A stretch of DNA of 64,000 nt from JBHJHP01 sp042219855 (GCF_042219855.1 NZ_JBHJHP010000002.1:496001-560000); one strand, 5' to 3'. Positions 28,301 to 36,315 are shown, numbered from the stretch's first letter. A program made the numbers and translations. Notes: generated by a model not told the origin, from the sequence alone.

Positions 28301-29591
28301 TTCATCGTTTGATCCGGAATTATATGCCACCCCCGGAACAACGATAACTCCTGTTGGCAATCAGGATTTTACAAACGGTAGTGTGGCATATACATTTACA
28401 CTGAACGGAAATTCAGTTACCTATAATGTCACTACTGAGATCTGGGCTAACCCGGTAATCCCGGATTTTCATGCCGACCCGGAAGTGCTCTATTCTGAGC
28501 AGACCGGCCTCTTCTATATCTATCCTACCACTGATGGTTATCCCGGATGGGGCGGATATTATTTTGATGTTTATTCATCGCCGGACCTTGTAAACTGGAC
28601 TAACCAGGGAACCTTTCTTGATCTCAGCACCGACCAGGTCAGCTGGGCAACGGGAAATGCATGGGCTCCTTGTATCATAGAAAAGAAGATTGCTGATAAT
28701 CAGTACCGGTATTACTTTTACTTCAGCGGTGAAAGCGGAGGAAAGAAAACCGGTGTGGCTGTATCGGATTATCCTACCGGGCCTTTTGTGGATTCCGGTT
28801 CACCCATGATCAGCTCCAATCCGGATGGTGTCGGCGGGCAAATCATCGACAGTGACGTATTCGAAGATCCCGTATCAGGTAAAACTTATATTTACTGGGG
28901 AAACGGCTACATGGCTGTGGCCGAACTGAATGATGATATGACGTCCGTTAAAGAGGAAACCATTAAGGTAATTACCCCTCAGGGAGGTACACTGGCAACA
29001 TACGCTTTCAGGGAAGGAACTTACGTGTTTTACAGAGACGGACTTTACTACTTCCTCTGGTCGGTTGATGATACCGGTTCACCCAATTACCATGTGGCTT
29101 ATGGTACATCTGATTCGCCCACCGGACCGATCAATGTAGCCAGTCAGCCTATCGTGATTAAGCAGGATCCGGATAATGAGATCTACGGAACGGCTCACAA
29201 TTCCATTATACAAATTCCCGGACGCGATGAATGGTATATCGTCTATCACCGGATCAACAAAAACTATCTGAACGACGGACCTGGTTATCATCGTGAGGTT
29301 TGCATTGACAGGCTCTATTTTAACGAAGACGGCACCATAAAGCCGGTCACACCCACACACAGGGGAATTAATCCGGTAGATGTAAGCAGTAACTTTAATA
29401 CCAGTACGTCTCAGTTTTTTTTTAACCGGGAGTCAGCAAAAGGTGCAGTAATTCAACAGGAATTATACACTGTATCGGGTCAGCTTATTTCTGTAAACGA
29501 CTTGCAGGCACAGAACGGTATCATCATCGTTGTTAACCACTACGAAAACGGAAGTACTGATACAAAAAAGATGGTGGTTTTAAACCATTAA
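25305..29591 (+). CDS. Secreted protein with two LamG and two GH43 domains
   Basis: 1428 residues. The signal peptide ends near residue 27 (L-S-A-Q). Two LamG-type domains (about 30-245 and 258-465) are close copies, sharing N-Y-L-G-R-S-C-Y-A. Two Ig-like domains follow (about 470-655). GH43 domain one (about 660-960) has base Asp708 (V-R-D-P-H) and acid Glu890 (V-E-G-A-G-V-F). A small beta linker precedes GH43 domain two (about 1048-1370), with Asp1058 (H-A-D-P-E) and Glu1237 (R-E-G-T-Y). The tail resembles a worn T9SS sorting domain (Y-T-V-S-G-Q-L). Probably releases arabinose or xylose, one domain per linkage type, with LamG binding the polymer (inference). Transcribed alone from the strand opposite the other hemicellulases. 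Confidence 0.88.
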   Translation: MAKTCKHIFKLVLLTVILLSSVNILSAQTLKLHYNPATEALNATTISDASGNGFSADLVNGASIVSFDNMQVIELGSGNGYVNMGTGLGNLVTTLQDFTVFCKLYIPSSTSITSNGNFVWTIANSNNIATDANGCLFFSAKNGRYAITPNRWTGEEGIQTGSALQKGAWITVTYVQQNGTGSLYYNGLLTVSGEIAMTPSELGKTSYNYLGRSCYAADSYLRNAKYADFRIYDGALSSVQIEALSGLKTSSDAVELLAEFDFSSASDSEDTYTGSLHNGAQLTTFGAVPVLDLGDQNGYFDFSAAFGDVIATLDSFSVSTNIYIPESTSVTGNGNFIWTFANSDNMGTDANGNMFLTAISTRYAISNTGYWSEEELDAGVPMMKGKWVNLTYTQLNGHSYIYLDADLIANGTISKLPGSLGSTGYNYLGRSCYAGDGYLKNAVYSNFRIYKGAINRTEIESISAETAVLNHTLDSMIVTAALSSVTIENKDEIRSKIALPGSVSNDISISWSSSDESVVTSDGTVYRPSFGSDPISVTMTATLTRNAYSASTPVEITVLPQYSDEESVDIDLSGLEIGGNTTNARSSVILPYKTAEGSKVSWSTDAPDFINTSGRVLKPSPLGQGKKQVTMTATVTKGDVTKTKDFTIYIAEKEDRSAYLFTYFTGNAQSQEQIHFALSNDGFNYTALNNGNPVINSADIALKKAVRDPHILRCEDGKTFYMVVTDMKSSEGWSSNRGIVLLKSTDLVNWTSATVNFPTRWPDQWANVLRVWAPQTVYDPDAGKYMVYFSLLTSDGKVTYDKIFYCYANADFTDLEGEPQYLFDRGSATIDGDIIFSDVDKLYHMFFKNEGIGGISEVTAETLTPQDGETPGSQWSTPLDNVDQTDEAVEGAGVFRLIDQDKWILMYDCYGAGHYQFCETPDLKNFSYVMDNYSMDARHGTSIAISEAEVNRLIEAFPSTALNSISGIGARNKNIRDAGIDINSTSKNIHIPVYYGVDLSSFDPELYATPGTTITPVGNQDFTNGSVAYTFTLNGNSVTYNVTTEIWANPVIPDFHADPEVLYSEQTGLFYIYPTTDGYPGWGGYYFDVYSSPDLVNWTNQGTFLDLSTDQVSWATGNAWAPCIIEKKIADNQYRYYFYFSGESGGKKTGVAVSDYPTGPFVDSGSPMISSNPDGVGGQIIDSDVFEDPVSGKTYIYWGNGYMAVAELNDDMTSVKEETIKVITPQGGTLATYAFREGTYVFYRDGLYYFLWSVDDTGSPNYHVAYGTSDSPTGPINVASQPIVIKQDPDNEIYGTAHNSIIQIPGRDEWYIVYHRINKNYLNDGPGYHREVCIDRLYFNEDGTIKPVTPTHRGINPVDVSSNFNTSTSQFFFNRESAKGAVIQQELYTVSGQLISVNDLQAQNGIIIVVNHYENGSTDTKKMVVLNH

Positions 29592-29653
29592 CGTAAAAAG
29601 AAATACATTGAGCATACAGAGGCTGTTCAAAAAGTAATATCAGAATTATTTTT

Positions 29654-29679
29654 ACTTACGGATTGTAAGTAGTTTTTAC
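29654..29679 (+). terminator. Probable terminator after the double-GH43 gene
   Basis: ACTTAC-GGATT-GTAAGT (29654-29670), a perfect 6-bp stem, is followed by AGTTTTTAC. It lies 62 nt past the stop. The stem is short and AT-rich, so strength is uncertain. Confidence 0.45.
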
Positions 29680-29686
29680 AAAATCA

Positions 29687-29731
29687 CCCCTAAATCCCCT
29701 GAAGGGGACCTAAAGCCTCCCACTTTAGGGG
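29687..29731. repeat. Nested palindromic intergenic repeat
   Basis: Outer arms CCCCTAAA (29687-29694) and TTTAGGGG (29724-29731) enclose the inner palindrome CCCCTGAAGGGG (29696-29707). Sequences of this CCCCTAAA/CCCCTGAAGGGG type recur between genes in Bacteroidota (recalled, not searched). No coding capacity. Confidence 0.55.
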
Positions 29732-29823
29732 AGTCCCGTGAACTTGCTACATTTGGATGGACATAAGGTTAAGTCATAAATAATAAAAATTTATAACTTT
29801 AAGGGAACCGAAGAAATGCAGCG

Positions 29824-30582
29824 ATGATTTCTCATCCAATACATAAAATTCTTAAGCCCATCATTATACGGTGTTATGCAGAACTGAACGACTTTCTTCC
29901 TCAGAATAAGAAGCAGAAATCGTTTTCAATGTCTGTCAAAATGCCGGTGACCATAGAGGACATAATTGTCTCTCTCGGTATTCCGTTGTCAGAAGTTGAT
30001 CTGATTCTGTTAAACAGCACACCAGTCCGGTTCGGCCATAAACTAAAAGAAAATGATTATGTTTCTCTCTATCCTGTTTTTGAGCAACTTGATATCAGTA
30101 AAATAAACCCCCAATATCATACTCCACTATGCACAAGCACTTTTATTCTTGATGCTCACCTTGGAAAACTGGCCGGATATCTTCGCATGCTGGGATTTGA
30201 CTCCTTATACAGAAATGACTTTGGTGATAAGGAAATCATTGAAACAGCCGCGCATGAAAACCGTATTATACTGACCCGTGATAAACTGTTGCTGAAATCG
30301 AAAAGAGTAACGCATGGGTATTATGTCAGATCTACTGAAAAGGAAGAGCAATTGAGTGAGATCGTCTTAAAATTCGATTTGTACAGTCAGTTTAAACCCT
30401 TTACCAGATGCATGGAATGCAATTCAATCCTGAGCCCAAAGGCTAAAAGCGAGATACTAAATATGGTAGAACCGGATACAGCTGAAATCTATGATGAGTT
30501 TTACTTCTGCTCCTCCTGCGATAAAGTGTTCTGGAAAGGATCTCATTTTAAGCGGATGGAAGCATTTATTAAAGGTATATAA
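29824..30582 (+). CDS. Mut7-C RNase-domain protein with ubiquitin-like N-terminal domain
   Basis: 252 residues. Residues about 10-95 form a ubiquitin/MoaD-like fold (Mut7-C ubiquitin type), with R-C-Y-A-E-L-N-D-F-L and L-I-L-L-N near its end. Residues about 100-250 are the Mut7-C domain: F-I-L-D-A-H-L-G-K-L-A-G-Y-L-R-M-L-G-F-D gives the first acidic metal ligand, I-L-T-R-D-K a second, and a zinc ribbon follows (C-M-E-C and C-S-S-C). The Mut7-C domain is a PIN-like predicted RNase, named from a nematode exonuclease; bacterial substrates are unknown. The ATG at 29824 follows a repeat-containing spacer. No partner gene is adjacent. Confidence 0.85.
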   Translation: MISHPIHKILKPIIIRCYAELNDFLPQNKKQKSFSMSVKMPVTIEDIIVSLGIPLSEVDLILLNSTPVRFGHKLKENDYVSLYPVFEQLDISKINPQYHTPLCTSTFILDAHLGKLAGYLRMLGFDSLYRNDFGDKEIIETAAHENRIILTRDKLLLKSKRVTHGYYVRSTEKEEQLSEIVLKFDLYSQFKPFTRCMECNSILSPKAKSEILNMVEPDTAEIYDEFYFCSSCDKVFWKGSHFKRMEAFIKGI

Positions 30583-30660
30583 CCGGTTAATTTTCACCTT
30601 AAATGATTTCTGAACGTCGTGTTCTTACAAAGAAAATACTGACATATTTTGTATGCGTAT

Positions 30661-30668
30661 TATATTTG
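30661..30668 (+). promoter_or_regulatory. Candidate -7 box (TATATTTG)
   Basis: Exact TAnnTTTG match 77 nt before the lipoprotein ATG at 30746. A TTTG at 30648-30651 is too close to serve as the -33 element. Tentative. Confidence 0.3.
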
Positions 30669-30745
30669 CTTAAATTGAACCATCTTTAAAAGACCCGTAT
30701 TACTCCCCAAAATTTGTAAACTATTAATCCGTTAACATATACATT

Positions 30746-31453
30746 ATGAAAGGTTCATGCTATGTGATTATCTCTTTTGTATTGGTTATTTCTGCAATCT
30801 CATGTAAAAAGACCGATGACAGCAAAGGATTCAGTGACGATATTAAAAATTTTGTGCCTGACAGCACCATTCAGTCGTTACGCGATATGGGGATGTCAAT
30901 TAACGAAGGCAAAAACCCGCCCGATATAGAAGGGTATTATTTAGTCAAACCTATGGTAATGAAAGCAAGTTCTGTTCCAGGCGAAACACAAAGTGAGGCT
31001 TCTGTCTGGTACGACCAGCGCTATCATGTTTATAACCAGAATAATGATGCCTTAACTGTTGATGTTGAAATTGACGGTTTAGATGCCGGTGGTAATGTCA
31101 GATCTCACTCCCTGGGAAAAGGAACCTTTATCTCCGGCAATGATGATTATTTTTCAACTTTCACCATACAGGAGGGTGAAGAATACTTTAATACTGATAC
31201 TGCTTATTATAAATGGCTGGAGGTTGTATCGGGAATGATCACAGAGGATGGTATCCGAAAATATCAAATGGCACTTTTAATGTTGGATGATTATGACGAT
31301 CCCTACGATATTTATATACCGGTAAATACCGGCAGAGTGTTTGTAGATGGTGATAGTCTGGCCGAAAGAACCAGCGCTGAATTAAAATTGCTTCGCATTA
31401 AGTCAGATAATCGTCCTGTAATTCACGAAGCGATTTCTATCGGACGAAAGTAG
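30746..31453 (+). CDS. Hypothetical lipoprotein
   Basis: 235 residues; not recognised. Residues 1-20 are a lipoprotein signal (I-S-A-I-S-C, Cys20). A short acidic linker is followed by P-P-D-I-E-G-Y-Y-L, a phrase common in Bacteroidota outer-membrane lipoproteins at the start of a beta-sandwich, and then a mostly beta domain to the end. It contains only the single lipobox cysteine and no visible catalytic motif. Convergent with the feo operon: its stop is 19 bp from the end of the Cys-rich gene, with no clear terminator between them. Confidence 0.65.
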   Translation: MKGSCYVIISFVLVISAISCKKTDDSKGFSDDIKNFVPDSTIQSLRDMGMSINEGKNPPDIEGYYLVKPMVMKASSVPGETQSEASVWYDQRYHVYNQNNDALTVDVEIDGLDAGGNVRSHSLGKGTFISGNDDYFSTFTIQEGEEYFNTDTAYYKWLEVVSGMITEDGIRKYQMALLMLDDYDDPYDIYIPVNTGRVFVDGDSLAERTSAELKLLRIKSDNRPVIHEAISIGRK

Positions 31454-31472
31454 ATGAAGCGCAAACATATTG

Positions 31473-31607
31473 TCAGTGACAATTGCAGTTCACCTCACCG
31501 CAGGAGGATTTCGTATGTTTCTTTTTCTTAAAAAACACCCGTTTGATGATGGCGCCGACGGTGGCGGCTAATATGATATAAACCATAATGGTCTGAAAAT
31601 CAAACAT
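31473..31607 (-). CDS. FeoB-associated Cys-rich membrane protein (small)
   Basis: 44 residues from the ATG at 31607: one membrane helix (about residues 7-22), a K-R-V-F-F-K-K-K-K stretch, then a C-terminus with three cysteines (S-S-C-G-E-V-N-C-N-C-H). This is the build of the small proteins that follow feoB in many Bacteroidota and Firmicutes. The frame is open to 31703, but the longer version would overlap feoB by 85 bp; the chosen start leaves an 11-bp gap. Presumed helper of ferrous iron uptake, with cysteines that could bind iron (inference). Last gene of feoA-feoB-this gene. Confidence 0.75.
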   Translation of the reverse strand: MFDFQTIMVYIILAATVGAIIKRVFFKKKKHTKSSCGEVNCNCH

Positions 31608-31618
31608 AATCAAAATCT

Positions 31619-33706
31619 TTAAGTTAATAACTGATAGGCCGACATGGATGCCAGATATGCAAATCCTGACATAAATATCAGCTGAAGCAACGGCCACTTC
31701 CAACTGTTGGTCTCACGCTTTACAATTGCCAGAGTGCTCATACACTGAAGGGCAAAGGCATAAAAAAGCAACAGTGATACCCCTGTGGCAAAATTAAAAA
31801 CCTTTTTCCCCGTCTCCGGATCTGTCTCCTGTATCATACGGTTTTTAATGGTAGATTCCTCGTCACTGCCCACACTGTATACAGTGGCCAGTGTTCCCAC
31901 AAAAACCTCACGGGCTGCAAAGGAGCTGATTAATGCAATACCAATCTTCCAGTCGTAGCCCAGCGGACGGATAACCGGTTCAATGGCATGGCCGATTTTT
32001 CCAATATAAGAGTGCTGCAGTTTGTAAGCGGCTATCGCTGTTTTCATATCCTGTTCTGTTTGACCCGGTAAATATTGTTCCGACTTAACTATGGATTCGG
32101 CATTTTTAAAGTCATTTCCCGGCCCGTTGGATGCCAGAAACCATAACACAATGGATATGGCCAGTATAATCTTTCCGGCGCCTACCACAAAACTTCTGGT
32201 CTTTTCAACAACGGTAAGAGCCACATTTTTCGCCAGCGGTAGTTTATACGCCGGCATTTCCGCAATAAAAAACGACCGTGCTTTCATTTTCAATACTTTA
32301 TTCAGAATCAAGGCTGATAAAAAGGCCATAACAAAACCAAGCACATACAAACCCATTAGCGTCAGGCCCTGTAAATTCAGTCCCATTACAGTTTGATCCG
32401 GAATAACCAGTGCTATAATGATAAGATAAACCGGCAGACGAGCTGAACAGGTTATAAACGGCGTAATAAGGATGGTGATCAGGCGCTCTTTCCAGTCGTC
32501 GATGCTTCGGGTTGCCATAATTGCCGGAATGGCACAGGCGGTACCTGAGATCAACGGCACCACACTTTTACCGTTAAGCCCGAACCGTCGCATTATGCGA
32601 TCCATCAAAAAGACCACACGGCTCATATAGCCGCTCTCTTCCAACAGGGATATAAACAGAAACAAAAACGCAATCTGGGGAACAAAAATCACAATCCCTC
32701 CGATTCCGGGGATAATCCCTTCAGATACAAGGTCGGTGAGTGCACCTGGGGGCATGGTATTGTTTACCCATTCTGCCAGGTCGGTAAATAACCGGTCAAT
32801 CAAATCCATAGGATAGCTGCTCCAGTTGTAAATGCCCTGAAAGACAAGTAAAAGGATCATGAAAAAAATGATGTATCCAAAAATCCTGTGCGTTAAAATC
32901 CTGTCCAGTCTGCTTCTCCAGTCTGTGGCTTTTGATAACTCTTTTTTATACCCTTCCTTAATCAGCTTGTTGATGAAATGATAGCGCAGGATAGTCTCTT
33001 TTTGCTGTAACCGTTTCAGTTCTGTGATCCGTTTGCCATAAAATGCTTCACCGGTTTCTTCCCCGTTCATGTCAGCTGTTTCCCGTGTAATGGTCAACCA
33101 CTTTCTATAGGCCTGTTCCAGGGAAATTCCCTCGCCGAATGTTTTAAAATAGTGCGGATCAATATCTGTAAATTTCACACAGGACATAAGAGAAAGACTA
33201 TTGTAATCCTGAATCAGTTGTTTTAGGTTATCTATCCCGGTTCCTTTGCGGGCACTGACCAATGCAATCTTAGTGTGCAATTCCCTTTCCAGCAAATCAA
33301 TATCGATGCTTATTCCTTTCCGTGTCATCACATCAGCCATGTTAATGACAAAAATGGTTGGGATATTCAAATCCTTGATTTGTGTGTACAATAAAAGATT
33401 ACGCTTCAGGTTTTCAATATCTGCGACAACAACTGCCACATCAGGATAATCCTCATCTTTGCTGTTCAACAACACATTGGTCGCGACGATTTCATCCGGA
33501 GAGGTTGAATTCAGACTATAGGTGCCGGGAAGATCAATAATATGCGCTCTTGAACCATCCGGAAGCCGGCACAGTCCTTCTTTCTTCTCAACCGTTATAC
33601 CCGGATAGTTACCGACTTTCTGGTTCAGACCTGTAAGCTGATTGAATACCGATGTTTTACCGGTGTTTGGATTTCCAATTAATGCAACATTAAGCTGGTT
33701 CCCCAT
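31619..33706 (-). CDS. feoB: Ferrous iron transport protein B (FeoB)
   Basis: 695 residues. The N-terminal GTPase has G1 G-N-P-N-T-G-K-T (residues 11-18), G3 D-L-P-G-T-Y and G4 N-M-A-D. A helical spacer domain leads to the membrane part, with F-V-P-Q-I-A-F-L-F, G-T-A-C-A-I-P-A-I-M-A-T-R (a conserved Cys-containing gate) and T-C-S-A-R-L-P-V-Y. It moves Fe2+ across the inner membrane, powered or gated by nucleotide hydrolysis. The feoA stop is 3 bp before its start, and the small Cys-rich gene begins 11 bp after its stop, so all three form an operon. Slightly shorter than E. coli FeoB, within the normal range. Confidence 0.96.
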   Translation of the reverse strand: MGNQLNVALIGNPNTGKTSVFNQLTGLNQKVGNYPGITVEKKEGLCRLPDGSRAHIIDLPGTYSLNSTSPDEIVATNVLLNSKDEDYPDVAVVVADIENLKRNLLLYTQIKDLNIPTIFVINMADVMTRKGISIDIDLLERELHTKIALVSARKGTGIDNLKQLIQDYNSLSLMSCVKFTDIDPHYFKTFGEGISLEQAYRKWLTITRETADMNGEETGEAFYGKRITELKRLQQKETILRYHFINKLIKEGYKKELSKATDWRSRLDRILTHRIFGYIIFFMILLLVFQGIYNWSSYPMDLIDRLFTDLAEWVNNTMPPGALTDLVSEGIIPGIGGIVIFVPQIAFLFLFISLLEESGYMSRVVFLMDRIMRRFGLNGKSVVPLISGTACAIPAIMATRSIDDWKERLITILITPFITCSARLPVYLIIIALVIPDQTVMGLNLQGLTLMGLYVLGFVMAFLSALILNKVLKMKARSFFIAEMPAYKLPLAKNVALTVVEKTRSFVVGAGKIILAISIVLWFLASNGPGNDFKNAESIVKSEQYLPGQTEQDMKTAIAAYKLQHSYIGKIGHAIEPVIRPLGYDWKIGIALISSFAAREVFVGTLATVYSVGSDEESTIKNRMIQETDPETGKKVFNFATGVSLLLFYAFALQCMSTLAIVKRETNSWKWPLLQLIFMSGFAYLASMSAYQLLT

Positions 33707-33709
33707 GTG

Positions 33710-33940
33710 TTACTCCACTCTCCTTATCTGTATTAAAGCCGCCGTCTCTTTTCTTATTGCAAAATGACTGTCGTTAATAATCAGGTAAACCAAATCGTTA
33801 AAAGGCGAAAACTGAAACAGTTGTACTTCATTCCCCGGCAGACATCCCACCTCCTGGAACTTAACCGGTATATCCTCTGTGGAAAACTGTTCAATGATGC
33901 CCCGTTCTCCCCGCTTTAACTGTGCAATTGTATATTTCAT
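33710..33940 (-). CDS. feoA: Ferrous iron transport protein A (FeoA)
   Basis: 76 residues, a single SH3-like FeoA domain: L-K-R-G-E-R-G-I-I, V-K-F-Q-E-V-G-C-L-P-G-N-E-V-Q-L, and I-I-N-D-S-H-F-A-I-R-K-E-T-A. Small cytoplasmic partner of FeoB, required for full Fe2+ transport. First gene of the feo operon; its stop is 3 bp from the feoB start. Its ATG is partly enclosed by a leader hairpin described separately. Confidence 0.92.
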   Translation of the reverse strand: MKYTIAQLKRGERGIIEQFSTEDIPVKFQEVGCLPGNEVQLFQFSPFNDLVYLIINDSHFAIRKETAALIQIRRVE

Positions 33941-33975
33941 TATCGCAACGTCTACTTAAACTGAGTTGCAATAAT
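33939..33975 (-). promoter_or_regulatory. Leader hairpin overlapping the feoA start codon
   Basis: On the minus strand ATTATTGCAAC, a 15-nt loop and GTTGCGATAAT form an 11-bp stem. The one imperfect position is a U-G pair in the transcript but a mismatch on the other strand. The distal arm ends inside the ATG of feoA. It could limit translation, or as DNA be an operator for an iron regulator; no standard Fur box was recognised. Confidence 0.45.
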
Positions 33976-34130
33976 AGTGCATTACATTATATGCGTCAAT
34001 CCTTATTTGTTATGATTTTAAATAATAAATATCCTACTTTTTCACTTCATATTTCGAAAACCTGAAATTTATTTCCATTACCGGTAACTTCGAGAACAGG
34101 ATTGAAAACTTAATACTGAAACAATAAAAA

Positions 34131-34160
34131 AAAGAGTCAGCTTGTAACAAACTAACTCTT
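34131..34160 (-). terminator. Terminator of the 36-residue Lys-rich gene
   Basis: Arms 34132-34140 and 34152-34160 (9 bp) followed on the minus strand by a run of T. The only irregular pair is a G-U in minus-strand RNA and a C-A clash on the plus strand, which sets the direction. It begins 29 nt after the small gene's stop. Confidence 0.7.
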
Positions 34161-34188
34161 TTCAGAAGACAATGCAGCAACTAACAGC

Positions 34189-34299
34189 TTATGATTTCGA
34201 TTTCATTTCCTTTTTCGCCTTTTTTTCCAGACGCTTTTCTTTCAGCGATTTGGCAGGATCTTTCTTGGTGTTTTTCTGAGATTCATGATTTTTTGACAT
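34189..34299 (-). CDS. Small Lys-rich protein (36 residues)
   Basis: ATG at 34299 to TAA at 34189-34191. The sequence starts M-S-K-N-H-E-S-Q-K-N and continues with K-K-D-P-A-K-S-L-K-E-K-R and a K-K-A-K-K-E-M-K run; about 14 of 36 residues are Lys and one is Arg. No membrane segment or cysteine. The frame is followed by a dedicated directional terminator, which supports a real transcription unit. The polycationic, probably disordered composition suggests nucleic-acid or ribosome binding (inference). Similar short Lys-rich proteins are common, mostly unannotated, in Bacteroidota. Confidence 0.6.
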   Translation of the reverse strand: MSKNHESQKNTKKDPAKSLKEKRLEKKAKKEMKSKS

Positions 34300-34530
34300 A
34301 ACGAACAGTTTAAAATGTGAATACTAAAGTGATCAAGAAAACTGCTCTTGATTTTCAGATCAAAATTACAACACATTTCAATCTGTTGTGAATGAAAAAA
34401 ACACGATCAGAAATAAATTTTACATCCAAAACCCAGACATATTCATCTTTGCTATTCAACAAACAACAATTTCATGCACTGTTTAAGCAAAAACAGCCCT
34501 TTGTATGTTAGTATATTAAACCGGTAAAAC

Positions 34531-36315
34531 ATGAACACCAATACCATCGCCGTCCTTCCCTTTATGAACATGAGCTCAGATCCGGAAAATGAGTTTTTCA
34601 GCGACGGTATAACAGAAGAAATCATCAATGCGCTGGCTAAAATTAACACTCTGAATGTTATTTCCAGAACCTCCTCTTTTTATTTTAAAAACAAAAATAT
34701 CCCCATTGGTCAGATAGCCAAACAACTGCATGTTGCCACCATTCTGGAAGGAAGTGTACGAAAAGCCGGAAATATGATCCGGATCACGGCACAGCTGATT
34801 GAGGCAGAAACCGATATCCATTTCTGGTCCGAAACCTGGGACCGGAAATTTGAAAACATTTTTGAAATACAGGATGAGATCAGTCTGATTATTGCGGAAA
34901 AGCTGAGGGAACATGTCGGGCATTTTGAGATTGGCGATCACCTGGTACAAAAGCAAACGGACAATGCCGATGCCTATGTGCTGGCTTTAAAGGCCAACTA
35001 CTATTTTAATAAATGGAACCCGGCGGATGTTAAAACGGCCATTGGTCTTTATGAAAAAGCATTGGAACTGGATCCTAACCATACCGAATCGCATGTAGGC
35101 CTGGCCGATGCATACGGTTTTATGGCCACAACAGAGTTTATGCCCCGGACTGAAGCCTGGATGAAAGCAGCAGAGCACACCCAAAAGGCCTTCGCTCTTA
35201 ATCCAGAAAACGCAGGCGTACATTACCAGCTGGCTAATCTTTCGTTCTTTACCGATTGCAGCTATACCGATGCTTACAGCCATGCTCTCAAAGCTATTGA
35301 ACTTAAACCCAGTTACCCAGAGGCACAGCAATACATGGCCTTTCTTTATATCATTTCCGGAAAGATGGATAAAGCGTGGCAACACCTTGAATTAGCTCTT
35401 TCCATTGATCCGTTAAACCAGGAAACACAGTTTTACAAGGCGTATTATCTGTACAGAACCGGCAGTTATAGTAAAGCATTGGATCTTTATGATGATCTGC
35501 TTAAGCGTAATCCCAAAAATATTCCTGCATTTACAGTCCGGACCTATGCCCTTCTGATGCTTGACAGACCGGATGAGGTGCTGAGTGCACTTAAGGCCAT
35601 GCCGGATGATATCATTATTCCGGACGAATACCTGGGCATGTCCTGTCTGGCCTATATCCTGAAAGGCGACACGGAGAGAACCAGCGAACATATTTTCAGA
35701 CTGGAACAAAGGGCAGAAGACCCTGTGGCCTTTCAGGCACATTCCTATCTTTTTCTGGCTTATGCCAATCTTAAAAAATATGATGACGCTTTCGAATTGC
35801 TCGAAAAATCATTGAAGGTAAAATCGTCAATTTTTCTTTTAAGTTTCACCGATCCGTTGGTCAAAGGATTAACCGGGGAGCCGGAGTATCAAACCTTTTA
35901 TTATCAACTGTATCCTGAAATCAAGCTGTATGACCCGGTATCGGAACAAAAACCACCCTTATTAAGCGAAGAAACCAGTGAAGTCTACCTGGAATCATTG
36001 CTGGAATACATCCGTGAAAACGAACCATATCTGAATCCGGATTTATCCCTTCGATCCCTTGCGGAACAGATCGGCATGCACCCAAATCACCTTTCATGGC
36101 TCCTGAATGAGAAAATTGGAAAGAACTTTAATGCGTTTATTAACCATTACCGTGTGGAGCATTTTAAAACCCTGGCAGGTGATGCCTCCAATGCACACAT
36201 ATCACTTTTGGGTCTGGCTTATGAAAGCGGGTTTAATTCAAAAACTGTTTTTAATACGTTTTTTAAAAAAGAAACCGGCCTGACACCAAGCGCCTTTTTA
36301 AAACAGCTTTCCTGA
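34531..36315 (+). CDS. TolB-like / TPR / AraC-type HTH regulator
   Basis: 594 residues with no membrane segment. Residues 1-115 match the TolB/FlgO-like N-terminal domain found with adenylate cyclases and regulators: I-A-V-L-P-F-M-N-M-S-S-D-P-E-N, F-S-D-G-I-T-E-E-I-I, L-E-G-S-V-R-K-A-G. Residues about 130-440 hold tetratricopeptide repeats (Y-E-K-A-L-E-L-D-P-N; L-E-L-A-L-S-I-D-P-L-N). Residues about 490-594 form an AraC-type double helix-turn-helix (L-R-S-L-A-E-Q-I-G-M-H-P-N-H-L and A-Y-E-S-G-F-N-S-K-T-V-F-N-T-F-F-K-K-E-T-G-L-T-P). A cytoplasmic one-component regulator; the ligand is unknown. The serine hydrolase gene starts 97 bp downstream on the same strand and may be its target. Confidence 0.88.
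   Translation: MNTNTIAVLPFMNMSSDPENEFFSDGITEEIINALAKINTLNVISRTSSFYFKNKNIPIGQIAKQLHVATILEGSVRKAGNMIRITAQLIEAETDIHFWSETWDRKFENIFEIQDEISLIIAEKLREHVGHFEIGDHLVQKQTDNADAYVLALKANYYFNKWNPADVKTAIGLYEKALELDPNHTESHVGLADAYGFMATTEFMPRTEAWMKAAEHTQKAFALNPENAGVHYQLANLSFFTDCSYTDAYSHALKAIELKPSYPEAQQYMAFLYIISGKMDKAWQHLELALSIDPLNQETQFYKAYYLYRTGSYSKALDLYDDLLKRNPKNIPAFTVRTYALLMLDRPDEVLSALKAMPDDIIIPDEYLGMSCLAYILKGDTERTSEHIFRLEQRAEDPVAFQAHSYLFLAYANLKKYDDAFELLEKSLKVKSSIFLLSFTDPLVKGLTGEPEYQTFYYQLYPEIKLYDPVSEQKPPLLSEETSEVYLESLLEYIRENEPYLNPDLSLRSLAEQIGMHPNHLSWLLNEKIGKNFNAFINHYRVEHFKTLAGDASNAHISLLGLAYESGFNSKTVFNTFFKKETGLTPSAFLKQLS

Noticed and set aside
31608..31703. Longer version of the Cys-rich Feo protein starting at 31703
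   Set aside because: It would overlap feoB by 85 bp, and the extra residues are the out-of-frame reading of the feoB C-terminus.
33941..34050. Fur box upstream of feoA
   Set aside because: No convincing match to the GATAATGATAATCATTATC-type consensus; only the start-codon hairpin was seen.
34452..34956. Minus-strand frames (65 and 126 codons) over the start of the TolB/TPR/AraC gene
   Set aside because: Antisense to a well-supported coding sequence; no domain features.
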